Source: Streptomyces jeddahensis (GTDB taxonomy: Bacteria > Actinomycetota > Actinomycetes > Streptomycetales > Streptomycetaceae). Taken from it: a stretch of 64,000 nucleotides of DNA. Below, piece after piece: positions 14,147 to 22,081 of this stretch. The position numbers and the translations under genes are program-made. Under the pieces are notes generated by a model. The model did no database searches, was not told the origin of the DNA, and was given only the letters and a program-made list of their open reading frames with translations. The stretch lies in the NCBI RefSeq assembly GCF_001642995.1, contig NZ_LOHS01000071.1:62001-126000 (forward strand). The letters run 5' to 3'. How positions within the stretch are numbered: position 1 is the first letter of the stretch; every line of letters begins with the position of its first letter.

Positions 14147-17100
14147 ATGCTGCTCATCCCCTGCCCGTGGTGCGGGCCCCGCGACGAGGCCGAGTTCCAC
14201 TACGGCGGCCAGGCCCACGTGCCGTATCCGGAGGACCCGGCGTCCCTCACCGACGAGGAGTGGGCCCGCTACCTGTTCTTCCGCGACAACCCCAAGGGCC
14301 CCTTCGCCGAGCGCTGGAGCCACGCGGCGGGCTGCCGCCGGTGGTTCAACGCGGTCCGGGACACGTCGACGAACGAGATTCTGGCGGTGTACCGGTCGGG
14401 AGAGGAACGCCCCGCAACTCTTGAGCCGAGGCCAGTGCTTTCAGCCCGTCCGGCGTTTGAGGACGAGGCCGTTCAGGCCGAAGGGGGGTCTGGGGGCGCA
14501 GCCCCCAGCGGGGTCGAAGGGGCAGAGCCCCTTCAGGATGGGACGGGTAAGGGCGGCGGGGGCGCGGCATCCATCAGCGGCTCCGCCGCGGGTCAGCCGT
14601 TCCGCCACGCGACCCGCGGCCGAATCGACCGCGACACCCCCCTCACCTTCATCTTCGACGGCACCGAATACCGAGGCTTCCGCGGCGACACCCTCGCCTC
14701 CGCCCTCCTCGCCAACGGCGTCATCCAGGCCGGCACCAGCATCAAGCTCGGCCGTCCCCGCGGCATCTTCTCCGCAGGCGTCGAGGAGCCCAACGCCGTC
14801 GTCCAGATCGAGGCACCGTTCCCCGAGCCGATGCTGCCCGCGACGACCGTCGAGCTGTACGACGGCCTCGTGGCAAGCAGCCTCCCCGGCCAGGGCCGCC
14901 TCGCCACCGAGCCGGACCCGGCCCGCTACGACGCCGTACACGCACACTGCGACCTGCTGGTCGTGGGCGCGGGCCCAGCCGGCCTCGCGGCCGCCGCGGC
15001 GGCCGCGAAGAGCGGCGCCCGCGTCATCCTGGCCGACGACCAGCCGGAGCTCGGCGGCAGCCTCTTGGGCACGGCCGAACACCTCGACTGGGTCCGGGAG
15101 ATCACCGGGCAGCTCGACAGCGCCCCCGAGGTCCGCGTCTTGCGCCGTACCACCGTCTTCGGCTACTACGACGACAACCATCTCCTCGCCGTCGAACGCC
15201 GTACCAACCACCTCGGCGCCGAGGCCCCCGAGAACGTCTCCCGCGAACGCGTCTGGCGCATCCGTGCCCGCCGCGTCGTCCTGGCCACCGGCGCCCACGA
15301 GCGCTCGCTGGCCTTCGCGGACAACGACCGCCCCGGAGTGATGCTGACCGCCTCGGCCCGCGCGTACGTCAACCGCCACGGTGTCCTGCCCGGCCGCCAC
15401 GCGGTCGTCTTCACCTCCAATGACAGCGCCTACGCCGCGGCACTGGACCTCACTACCGCGGGCCTGACCATCACGGCGATCGTCGACACCCGCCCTGAAC
15501 CGGGGGAGTGGGCGGACCGCGCAAGAGCAGCCGGGATCGAAGTCCTCCCCGGCCACGCCGTCACCGGCACGGAGGGCGAGGCACGCCTCACCGCCGTGAC
15601 CGTCGCCCCTTACGGAGAGTCCGCAGGGCGGCGGCAGTTCGCCGCCGACCTGCTGCTGGTCTCCGGCGGCTGGAACCCGGTGGCGCACCTGTTCAGCCAG
15701 TCGGGCGGCAAGCTGCGCTACGACGAGACGCTGGGCTCCTTCGTCCCCGACACCACCCGCCAGGCGGTCGAGGTCGTCGGCAGCGCGAGCGGTGCCCTCG
15801 ACCCGGCCACGGTCCTGGCACAGGGCGCGGCCGCCGGTGCCCGCGCCGTCGAGGCCGAGGGCTACAGGCCCGAGGCGCCCCGCCTCCCGGCGGTGGCCGC
15901 GCAGCCGCGACAGACGCCACCGATGCACGTGTACGTCGTCCCGGGTGCCTCGGACGCCCCCCGTTTCGTCGACCTCCAACGCGACGTCACCGTCGACGAC
16001 CTGGCCCGCGCGACCGGCGCCGGTCTGCGCTCGGTCGAGCACACCAAGCGCTACACCACGGCCGGCACCGCCAACGACCAGGGCAAGACCTCCGGTGTCC
16101 TGGCCAGCGGCGTCGTGGCCGAACTGCTCGGCGTGGACATCTCGGCGCTGGGCACGACGACGTTCCGCCCGCCGTACACCCCGGTCTCCTTCGCCGCCCT
16201 CGCGGGCCGCGACCGCGGCGCACTGTCCGACCCGATCCGCACGACTGCCATCCACAAGTGGCACGTGGCGCACGGCGCCCTGTTCGAGAACGTCGGCCAG
16301 TGGAAGCGCCCCTGGTACTACCCGCAGGACGGCGAGGACATGGAAGCCGCCGTACTGCGCGAGTGCCGGGCGACCCGCGAGAGCGTGGGCTTCATGGACG
16401 CCTCCACCCTGGGCAAGATCGACGTACAGGGCCCGGAGGCCGGCGTCTTCCTCGACCGGCTCTACACCAACATGATGAGCACCCTGAAGGTCGGCATGAT
16501 CCGCTACGGCGTCATGTGCCGCCCGGACGGAATGGTCTTTGACGACGGCACGGTCATCCGCGTCGCCCAGGACCGCTTCCTGGTCACCACGACGACGGGC
16601 AACGCCGCCGCCGTACTCGACTGGATGGAGGAGTGGCTCCAGACCGAGTGGCCCGAGCTGAAGGTCCACTGCACGTCCGTGACCGAGCAGTGGGCCACGG
16701 TCGCCCTGGTCGGCCCGAAGTCCCGCGAGGTGCTCGGCTCGCTCGCGCCCCAACTCGCCGTCGCCAACGACGACTTCCCGTTCATGGCATGGCGCGAGAC
16801 GACCGTCGCGGGCATCGAGGCCAGGGTGTGCCGGATCAGCTTCTCCGGCGAACTCGCCTACGAGATCAACGTGTCACCGTGGCATGCCCTCGCCCTCTGG
16901 GAGGCCGTGTACGAGGCCGGCGCCCCGTACGGCATCACCCCGTACGGCACGGAGACCATGCACGTCCTGCGGGCCGAGAAGGGCTACCCGATCATCGGCC
17001 AGGACACCGACGGCACCGTCACCCCCCAGGACCTCGGCATGAGCTGGGTGGTGTCGAAGAAGAAGCCCGACTTCATCGGCAAGCGGTCCTACGCCCGTGC

Positions 17101-17410
17101 GGACACCGCCCGCCCCGACCGCAAGCACCTGGTCGGCCTCCTCCCCGAGGACCCGGGCAGCTTCCTCCCGGAGGGCACCCACCTGGTCGCCGACAGCGTG
17201 CTGCCGGCCCCGCCCGTCCCGATGCTCGGCCACGTCACCTCCAGCTACCGCAGCGCGGCCCTCGGCCGGACCTTCGCGCTCGCCCTGATCAAGGGCGGCC
17301 GGGACCGCATCGGCGAGCGGCTGTACGCCCCCGTGGGCGACCAACTGGTCCCGGTGACCGTCGCCAGTCCCGTCCTCTACGACCCCGAGGGAGCCCGCCG
17401 CGATGGCTGA
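14147..17410 (+). CDS. soxDA: Sarcosine oxidase delta-alpha fusion (SoxD-SoxA) joined through a repeat
   Basis: 1087 aa open frame. Residues 1 to about 90 are a whole delta subunit with the Zn-type CPWCGPRDEAEF and AGCRRWFNAVRDT. From about residue 145 follows a full alpha subunit: an N-terminal [2Fe-2S]-like/THF-linked part (RIDRDTPLTF), an NAD-binding VVGAGPAGLAAAAAAA segment and a C-terminal GcvT-like folate domain (SFSGELAYEINV). Normally these are two genes with adjacent or overlapping ends. Here the delta stop is missing and about 42 codons (residues 99-140) are encoded by a Streptomyces intergenic repeat (14441-14565). An in-frame GTG at 14435 could start alpha separately, but its ribosome site is weak. 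The product is therefore either a true fusion or one delta-linker-alpha chain that is processed. Confidence 0.88.
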   Translation: MLLIPCPWCGPRDEAEFHYGGQAHVPYPEDPASLTDEEWARYLFFRDNPKGPFAERWSHAAGCRRWFNAVRDTSTNEILAVYRSGEERPATLEPRPVLSARPAFEDEAVQAEGGSGGAAPSGVEGAEPLQDGTGKGGGGAASISGSAAGQPFRHATRGRIDRDTPLTFIFDGTEYRGFRGDTLASALLANGVIQAGTSIKLGRPRGIFSAGVEEPNAVVQIEAPFPEPMLPATTVELYDGLVASSLPGQGRLATEPDPARYDAVHAHCDLLVVGAGPAGLAAAAAAAKSGARVILADDQPELGGSLLGTAEHLDWVREITGQLDSAPEVRVLRRTTVFGYYDDNHLLAVERRTNHLGAEAPENVSRERVWRIRARRVVLATGAHERSLAFADNDRPGVMLTASARAYVNRHGVLPGRHAVVFTSNDSAYAAALDLTTAGLTITAIVDTRPEPGEWADRARAAGIEVLPGHAVTGTEGEARLTAVTVAPYGESAGRRQFAADLLLVSGGWNPVAHLFSQSGGKLRYDETLGSFVPDTTRQAVEVVGSASGALDPATVLAQGAAAGARAVEAEGYRPEAPRLPAVAAQPRQTPPMHVYVVPGASDAPRFVDLQRDVTVDDLARATGAGLRSVEHTKRYTTAGTANDQGKTSGVLASGVVAELLGVDISALGTTTFRPPYTPVSFAALAGRDRGALSDPIRTTAIHKWHVAHGALFENVGQWKRPWYYPQDGEDMEAAVLRECRATRESVGFMDASTLGKIDVQGPEAGVFLDRLYTNMMSTLKVGMIRYGVMCRPDGMVFDDGTVIRVAQDRFLVTTTTGNAAAVLDWMEEWLQTEWPELKVHCTSVTEQWATVALVGPKSREVLGSLAPQLAVANDDFPFMAWRETTVAGIEARVCRISFSGELAYEINVSPWHALALWEAVYEAGAPYGITPYGTETMHVLRAEKGYPIIGQDTDGTVTPQDLGMSWVVSKKKPDFIGKRSYARADTARPDRKHLVGLLPEDPGSFLPEGTHLVADSVLPAPPVPMLGHVTSSYRSAALGRTFALALIKGGRDRIGERLYAPVGDQLVPVTVASPVLYDPEGARRDG
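14441..14565 (+). repeat. Streptomyces intergenic repeat inserted in frame between soxD and soxA
   Basis: It starts with TCAGCCCGTCCGGCGTTTGA and GGACGAG (14441-14467), also found at 50389-50415 with one difference. Inside are two tight hairpins, 14490-14508 (8-bp stem, 3-nt loop) and 14517-14533 (7-bp stem, 3-nt loop), typical of this element, which I recognise as a common intergenic sequence in Streptomyces. It is entirely open in the sox reading frame. Confidence 0.75.
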
Positions 17411-18005
17411 CAACGCCCTGACCGCCCCGCTCCGCAGCCCCCTGTCGGGCGTCGCGGACCGCCTGGCCGCCGCGACACGCACCTCCGCGGGTGAGATCCG
17501 GCTGGCCGAACTGCCCTTCCTGGCCCAGATCAACGTCCGTCTGGACGCCAAGGGTCCGGCGGCGGAAGCCGTCGGGCTCGCGCTCGACCTCCAGCTGCCG
17601 CTCCAGCCGAACACCGTCGTACGCGCGGGGGAGTTGACCGCGCTGTGGCTCGGTCCGGACGAGTGGCTGCTGGTCGGACCGCCGGGGAGCGAACGGGACC
17701 TGGAGAGCCGGATCCGGGAGGCCGCGGGAGACGAGCCGGTCTCGGTCACCGACGTCTCCGCGCAGCGCACCACGCTCCTCGTGACGGGCCCCCGCGCCCA
17801 CGACCTGCTGGCCCACGGCTGCGCGCTGGACCTGCATCCGAGGGCCTTCGGGTCCGGCCGCTGCGCCCAGACGACACTGGGCCGCACGCAGGTGGTCCTG
17901 GTCGCCCGGGACGAACCCAGGGCCGGGTTCTGGGTGCTGGTCCGCTCGTCCTTCGCCGGCTATCTGGCTGACTGGTTGCTCGACGCGGCGACGGAATACG
18001 TCTGA
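17403..18005 (+). CDS. soxG: Sarcosine oxidase gamma subunit
   Basis: 200 aa, GcvT/YgfZ-like fold, the small structural subunit that completes heterotetrameric sarcosine oxidase. LWLGPDEWLLVGPPG and TDVSAQRTTLLVTGPRAHDLLAHGC are characteristic of SoxG. It overlaps the alpha stop by 8 nt, so the two are translationally coupled. A hairpin terminator 25 nt after the stop separates it at least partly from folP. Confidence 0.9.
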   Translation: MADNALTAPLRSPLSGVADRLAAATRTSAGEIRLAELPFLAQINVRLDAKGPAAEAVGLALDLQLPLQPNTVVRAGELTALWLGPDEWLLVGPPGSERDLESRIREAAGDEPVSVTDVSAQRTTLLVTGPRAHDLLAHGCALDLHPRAFGSGRCAQTTLGRTQVVLVARDEPRAGFWVLVRSSFAGYLADWLLDAATEYV

Positions 18006-18030
18006 GGACCTGGGCGGGTTGCCCCGTCGA

Positions 18031-18065
18031 CCCTGTGGGAGCTCCGCTCAGGGGCTCCCACAGGG
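18031..18065 (+). terminator. Terminator after soxG
   Basis: Perfect 12-bp stem (18031-18042 with 18054-18065), 11-nt loop, followed by TTTGTG. Confidence 0.85.
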
Positions 18066-18109
18066 CTTTGTGCATTGAGTTTCGTCATACGCATCGAAGG
18101 CTGGACCCT

Positions 18110-19030
18110 GTGACCGTCACGGCTGACGCCACCACTTCTCCACACCCGGGAACGCCCGAACTCCACCCGCACGGGCTGCCACGGCCCGGCCGGACCCTGG
18201 TCATGGGCGTCGTGAACGTCACCCCGGACTCGTTCTCCGACGGCGGGCTGTCGTTCGCCGCGGACGCAGCCGTCGCGCACGGGCTCGCGCTGCTGGAACA
18301 GGGAGCGGACATAGTGGACGTGGGCGGTGAGTCCACCCGCCCCGGCGCGACACGCCCGCCGGTCGAGGAGGAGCTGCGCCGCGTCCTGCCCGTCGTCAGG
18401 GAGCTCGCCGCGGCGGGTGCGATCGTCAGTGTCGACACGATGCGGGCCGAGGTCGCCGCCCACGCGCTGGACGAGGGTGCACGGTTGATCAACGACGTCT
18501 CGGGAGGCCTCGCCGACCCGGCCATGCTGCCGCTGATGGCCCGGGCAGGCACGCCGTACGTGCTGATGCACTGGCGTGGACACTCCGCCGGCATGCAGGC
18601 GAACGCCCGCTACGGCGACGTCGTCACCGACGTGCTCGACGAGCTGCGCCTGCGGATCCAGGCCGCGCTGGAGGCGGGGATCCCGCCGGATCGCCTGATC
18701 GTCGACCCCGGGTTGGGCTTCGCCAAGGAGCCCGAGCACAACTGGGATCTGCTGGGCCGGCTCGGGGAGGTCCGCGCGCTGGGCCATCCCGTCCTCGTGG
18801 GCGCGTCACGCAAGTCGTTCCTGGGCCGATTGCTGGCGGACGAGGCGACGGGACAGCCCCGCCCGGCGCGACAGCGGGACGCCGCAACCACCGCCGTGTC
18901 CGTCCTCGCCGCTGCGCAGGGCGTCTGGTGCCTGCGCGTGCACGACGTCGCCTCGACACTCGACGCGGTACGGGTGACGGCGCGATGGGGCGTCGAGACG
19001 GCGGCCTCGGTACGGTCGCCGCTGGGCTGA
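18110..19030 (+). CDS. folP: Dihydropteroate synthase (FolP-like, extra copy)
   Basis: 306 aa. It joins hydroxymethyl-dihydropterin diphosphate and p-aminobenzoate in folate synthesis. All classical motifs are visible: VNVTPDSFSDGG, GGESTRPGA, INDVSGG, DPGLGFAKEPEHN, GASRKSFLG. GTG at 18110 with GAAGG 9 nt upstream. It stands alone, without folB, folK or folE, next to folate-consuming enzymes. It is therefore probably an accessory copy that raises folate supply when the methyl-oxidising enzymes are expressed. The terminator upstream suggests its own or read-through transcription; no clear shared operator was seen. Confidence 0.88.
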   Translation: MTVTADATTSPHPGTPELHPHGLPRPGRTLVMGVVNVTPDSFSDGGLSFAADAAVAHGLALLEQGADIVDVGGESTRPGATRPPVEEELRRVLPVVRELAAAGAIVSVDTMRAEVAAHALDEGARLINDVSGGLADPAMLPLMARAGTPYVLMHWRGHSAGMQANARYGDVVTDVLDELRLRIQAALEAGIPPDRLIVDPGLGFAKEPEHNWDLLGRLGEVRALGHPVLVGASRKSFLGRLLADEATGQPRPARQRDAATTAVSVLAAAQGVWCLRVHDVASTLDAVRVTARWGVETAASVRSPLG

Positions 19031-19083
19031 GGGCATCAGCGCGCGGGCACCACTGGGCTGAGGGCGCCAACGCACGGGCGCCG
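19022..19083 (+). repeat. Two direct repeats of about 31 bp at the folP 3' end
   Basis: CTGGGCTGAGGGC followed by a similar tail starts at 19022 and again at 19053 (31-bp step). The first unit overlaps the last folP codons. Confidence 0.6.
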
Positions 19084-19154
19084 GCCGCCGGCCAGGCCGC
19101 GACCTGCTGCCCGCCGAGATGGTGCCGGAGGCGCCGTTGTCCCGACCACTTCCA

Positions 19155-19278
19155 CTGCGCCGAGGGCCGGAAGCCCACTGGTTGCGCTGTGCCGAGGGCC
19201 GGCATCCACTGGTTGCGCAGCTCCGAGCGCGGTGGGCCATCGGTTCCGCTGTGCCGAGCGTTAGCGGCCCACCGGTTG
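19155..19278 (+). repeat. Four degenerate tandem repeats of about 31 bp downstream of folP
   Basis: Units start near 19155, 19185, 19215 and 19247. Each has CGAG in its first half and ends in ACTGGTTG, ATCGGTTC or ACCGGTTG. They fill most of the 313-nt gap between folP and iclR. No coding frame was recognised. The units are too divergent for a CRISPR. Confidence 0.6.
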
Positions 19279-19343
19279 CGCACGAACGTGATCGGCGCAC
19301 GCCTGGCATGCCGGGGTGCCTCGCTCCCCGGGCCGGGCGGGGT

Positions 19344-20135
19344 TCAGCCCAGAAAGCCCATGCGGCGGCTGATCTCGTCCGCGCCCTTGATCAGCAGGGG
19401 GGCGAGCTCGTGGATGCGTTCCTCGGTGAAGCGGTACGCGGGTCCGGAGGCGCTGAGGGCGGCGACGACCTCGCCGTCGCGGGAGCGGATCGGGGCAGCC
19501 ATGGCGTGCAGGCCGATCTCGAGCTCCTGCAGCGTCACCGCGTAGCCGCGCCCCCGCGCCTCGGTGAGGTTCTTCTCCAGCTTCGTCCGGGCCGTCAGGG
19601 TGTGCGGGGTCAGCTTCCGTAGTCCGGATGCCGCGAGCACGTCGGCGCGCTCCTGCTCCGGCAGGTGGGCCAGCAGGATCTTGCCGCTCGAGGTGGCGTG
19701 CACCGGGGTGAGCTGCCCGACCCAGTTGTGCGTACCGACCGCTCCCGGGCCGCGTACCTGGTAGAGGTTGACCGCGTAGTGCTCCTGGAGGACCGCGATG
19801 TTGACCGTCTCGCCGATCTCCTCGCTGAGGCGCTCGCACACCTGCCGGCCCTGCTGGGTGACGTCAAGGCGGCCCGCGACTGCGCCGGCCAGACGGACGA
19901 TCCCGAAGCCGAGCCGGTACTTGCCCCGCTCGGCCGTCTGCTCGACCAGACCGCGCGCCTCCAGCGCCCCGAGGAGGCGGAACGCGGTCGACTTGTGGAC
20001 GTCGATCTCGGCGGCGACCTCGCTGACACCCGCCTCACCGCGCTGGGCGAGGATCTCCAGGACGCTGACGGCACGGTCGACGGACTGCACCCCGGCGGGA
20101 CCTGCTGTTGCGCCATCTGCCGTGTAGTTGCTCAT
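19344..20135 (-). CDS. IclR-family transcriptional regulator, probable controller of the island
   Basis: 263 aa. An N-terminal winged helix (residues 20-80: SVDRAVSVLEILAQRG, VHKSTAFRLLGALEARGLV) is followed by an IclR effector domain ending VAALSASGPAYRFTEERIHEL. The start MSNYTADG at 20135 is preferred over 20162 because a GTTGC-N7-GCAAC dyad sits exactly over it and TATAGT lies 6 nt upstream on the minus strand. This suggests a leaderless, self-repressed transcript. The same dyad is present at the other island promoters, so this protein is the best candidate regulator. The effector is unknown; a betaine breakdown product or formaldehyde-related compound is a guess. Confidence 0.9.
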   Translation of the reverse strand: MSNYTADGATAGPAGVQSVDRAVSVLEILAQRGEAGVSEVAAEIDVHKSTAFRLLGALEARGLVEQTAERGKYRLGFGIVRLAGAVAGRLDVTQQGRQVCERLSEEIGETVNIAVLQEHYAVNLYQVRGPGAVGTHNWVGQLTPVHATSSGKILLAHLPEQERADVLAASGLRKLTPHTLTARTKLEKNLTEARGRGYAVTLQELEIGLHAMAAPIRSRDGEVVAALSASGPAYRFTEERIHELAPLLIKGADEISRRMGFLG

Positions 20136-20143
20136 AGTGCAAC
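20107..20143. promoter_or_regulatory. Operator over the iclR start codon
   Basis: GTTGC-TCATAGT-GCAAC (20127-20143) contains the iclR initiation codon (20133-20135), with a further GTTGCG at 20107, 20 bp away on the plus strand. On the minus strand, GCGTATAGT just upstream may be the -10 region. Expected result: autoregulation. Confidence 0.6.
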
Positions 20144-20258
20144 TATACGCGTGGGCGTCCATGGGTTCCGCAAGGGGCGTCCGCGAGTCCCGCAGGGGTC
20201 TTGGCGGGGGGTGGGATGGCCGGATCCGGCCGTCCGCATGGTCGCACGGCCCGCCGCG

Positions 20259-21131
20259 TCAGCGGAAGACCACCGTGCACTTCCCGTTGACCAGCACTCG
20301 GCTCTCGCTGTGCCACTCGACGGCGCGGGCGAGCACCTGGGCCTCGACGTCGCGGCCGATGGTGACCAGCTCGTCGGGGTCGCGTGAGTGGTCCACGCGG
20401 ACGACGTCCTGCTCGATGATCGGGCCTTCGTCGAGGTCGGACGTGACGTAATGCGCCGTGGCCCCGACGAGCTTGACGCCGCGCTCGTGTGCCTGGACGT
20501 ACGGCCGGGCTCCCTTGAAGCTCGGCAGGAAGGAGTGGTGGATGTTGATGGCCCGGCCCTCGAGCTGCTTGCACAGGTCGTCGGAGAGGATCTGCATGTA
20601 CCGGGCCAGGACCACCAGGTCGACATCCAGCTCGCGTACCAGTTCCAGCAGGCGCGCCTCGGCCTCCGCCTTGGTCTCCTTGGTGACCGGGATGTGGTGG
20701 AAGGGGATGCCGTAGCTCTGCGCCAGCGGCTCGAAATCGCGGTGGTTGGAGACGATCGCCGGGATCTCGATGTTGAGCGCGCCCGTGGACTTGCGGAAGA
20801 GCAGGTCGTTCAGGCAGTGGCCGAACTTCGACACCATGATCAGGGTTCGGGTCGGCGTCGAGGCGTCGTGCAGTTGCCAGCTGATCCCGTACGCCTGGCC
20901 GACCGGGCCGAAGCCGGTGCACAGGTCGTCCAGGGAGATGCCGGGGTCCGAGACGTCGAAGTGGACCCGCATGAAGAAGCGGTCCTCCAGTCGGTCGTCG
21001 AATTGCTGGCTCTCCAGGATGTTGCCGGAGTGATTCACGAGAAACGTGGTCACGGCGTGGACGAGGCCGGCCTGGTCGGGGCAGGAAAGGGTGAGGACGA
21101 ACTCACGGCCTGGCTGCGGTCGAGGAGACAT
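20259..21131 (-). CDS. purU: Formyltetrahydrofolate deformylase PurU, copy 2
   Basis: 290 aa, exactly the length of copy 1 (2592-3464) and very similar throughout. It has the ACT domain (LTLSCPDQAGLVHAV) and hydrolase motifs SNHRDFEPLA, NIHHSFLPSFKGARP and ATAHYVTSDLDEG. The start at 21131 has GGAGG 5 nt upstream. Promoter and operator also match copy 1, so the whole transcription unit was duplicated. It lies 124 nt upstream of iclR on the same strand, but iclR has its own promoter-like sequence. Confidence 0.93.
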   Translation of the reverse strand: MSPRPQPGREFVLTLSCPDQAGLVHAVTTFLVNHSGNILESQQFDDRLEDRFFMRVHFDVSDPGISLDDLCTGFGPVGQAYGISWQLHDASTPTRTLIMVSKFGHCLNDLLFRKSTGALNIEIPAIVSNHRDFEPLAQSYGIPFHHIPVTKETKAEAEARLLELVRELDVDLVVLARYMQILSDDLCKQLEGRAINIHHSFLPSFKGARPYVQAHERGVKLVGATAHYVTSDLDEGPIIEQDVVRVDHSRDPDELVTIGRDVEAQVLARAVEWHSESRVLVNGKCTVVFR

Positions 21132-21151
21132 GCCATCCTCCGTCATCTGGT

Positions 21152-21217
21152 GGTGCGTATCGTGCAACTTTTTGGGCGATACGCAACATGGTTCAATGGG
21201 GGTGATCAAGTGGTCAA
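21152..21217 (-). promoter_or_regulatory. purU-2 promoter with shared operator
   Basis: Minus strand: TTGACC (21217-21212), 18-nt spacer, AACCAT (21193-21188), immediately GTTGCGTATCGC (from 21187), second GTTGC 19 nt later (21168), then ATACGC. The -35 box overlaps the stop codon of the iclR remnant. Confidence 0.75.
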
Positions 21218-21360
21218 GTGGTCGTCCGTGGGAGGTGGCCGAGGCGCTCCGAGATCCTCTCGGCGGCGGCCCGCACCGCAGCGGAGACTTCCGGCAGCCG
21301 CTGCTCGGTCAACCGGAAGGAAAGACCCGAGGCGCTGAGCGCGGCCACCATTTCTCCGTT
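21214..21360 (-). pseudogene. 3' remnant of a second IclR-family regulator
   Basis: About 48 codons on the minus strand read NGEMVAALSASGLSFRLTEQ followed by RLPEVSAAVRAAAERISERLG and a stop. This matches the last part of the effector domain of the intact IclR at 19344 (GEVVAALSASGPAYRFTEER ...). No helix-turn-helix or remaining effector domain is present upstream, where the cupin gene ends about 50 nt away. It is a clear gene fragment, left between purU-2 and the cupin gene. Confidence 0.75.
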
Positions 21361-21410
21361 GAAGGTGCCGAGGCGGAGGAGTGCGGCTGTGGGTGAGGGT
21401 CGGCCGAGGG

Positions 21411-21773
21411 CTACCTGTAGATGACGAAGACCTTGCGCAGGGTCTCGTGGATCGTCCAGGTGCCCTGCCAGCCGATGGGGAACACCGCCGTGGTTCCAGG
21501 GCCGACCTCGGTCGTCGTTCCGTTCTTCTCCTCGCAGGTCATGCGCCCGGACAGCACGTGGATGACCTCCCCGCGGTCGGAGAAGTCCCAGGCCGATTCC
21601 CCGGGTTCGCACTCCCATGTGCCGCTGATGATCCTGTCGTCGTCCGAGGTGAAGATCCGCCGGCTGCGGGTCTGCATGGGGCCGCCGAGCGGTGCGGCCG
21701 TCGGCGGGGCCAGCTCCTTCTTGTCCTCCAGCTCGGCCGAGGACAGCGAGCCGGCGTTCAAGCTGATCGTCAT
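21411..21773 (-). CDS. Small cupin-domain protein (Cupin_3/DUF861 type)
   Basis: 120 aa. A single cupin barrel (about residues 45-118) with SGTWECEPGESAWDFSDRGE, VLSGRMTCEE and GPGTTAVFPIGWQGTW, as in Cupin_3 proteins of the ureidoglycine-hydrolase type. The enzymatic role is unknown; such proteins often sit in amino-acid or amine catabolic operons. The start MTISLNAGS at 21773 is conventional, with only a weak GGA 8 nt upstream; 21803 is an alternative. The promoter carries the shared operator, which places it in the betaine regulon although its job cannot be named. Confidence 0.78.
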   Translation of the reverse strand: MTISLNAGSLSSAELEDKKELAPPTAAPLGGPMQTRSRRIFTSDDDRIISGTWECEPGESAWDFSDRGEVIHVLSGRMTCEEKNGTTTEVGPGTTAVFPIGWQGTWTIHETLRKVFVIYR

Positions 21774-21825
21774 GTGCGAAGTCCGATCTTCCGGGAGTCG
21801 CATCGAAGGGTTGCACCACAGCGGT

Positions 21826-21890
21826 GTTTCTCTATGTAGAACAAGCGTCGCTATGTGCAACATCATGCGGATGAGGTGAGACGTCGTCAA
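21826..21890 (-). promoter_or_regulatory. Cupin promoter with shared operator
   Basis: Minus strand: TTGACG (21890-21885), 17-nt spacer, CATGAT (21867-21862), then GTTGCACATAGCG (from 21861) and 19 nt later GTTCTACAT. It lies back to back with the MFS promoter. Confidence 0.6.
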
Positions 21891-21965
21891 GCGTCGGGCG
21901 AATGTCTGCGCGGTGATGGTGCCGGGTGGCCTCCGTGGAAGTCGTGAGAGGTTCAGCGCCCCTTC

Positions 21966-22028
21966 TTGACGTCGGCACGCTATCTATGTTCCGTTGCGTA
22001 TGAAGAAACGAGTTTTTTGTCTCGCAAC
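21966..22028 (+). promoter_or_regulatory. MFS transporter promoter with shared operator
   Basis: TTGACG (21966-21971), then GTTGCGTATGAAG (from 21993), a GTT 19 nt later and GCAAC ending at 22028, i.e. the same 36-bp frame GTTGC to GCAAC as at the other sites. The -10 box is not obvious. Confidence 0.6.
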
Positions 22029-22081
22029 ATCCGAGCCGCAGCATCGCTCACGGTCCACCGTCCCCCATCCCGGGAGGTCAG

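Noticed and set aside
14421..15341. Alternative frame at the start of soxA
   Set aside because: Arg/Pro/Ser-rich translation without motifs; the soxDA frame explains the region.
19155..19278. CRISPR array
   Set aside because: The similar parts cover the whole unit and vary; there are no unique spacers and no cas genes.
21361..21410. More of the iclR remnant or a separate gene before the cupin stop
   Set aside because: Codons upstream of the NGEMVAAL segment give no recognisable IclR sequence.
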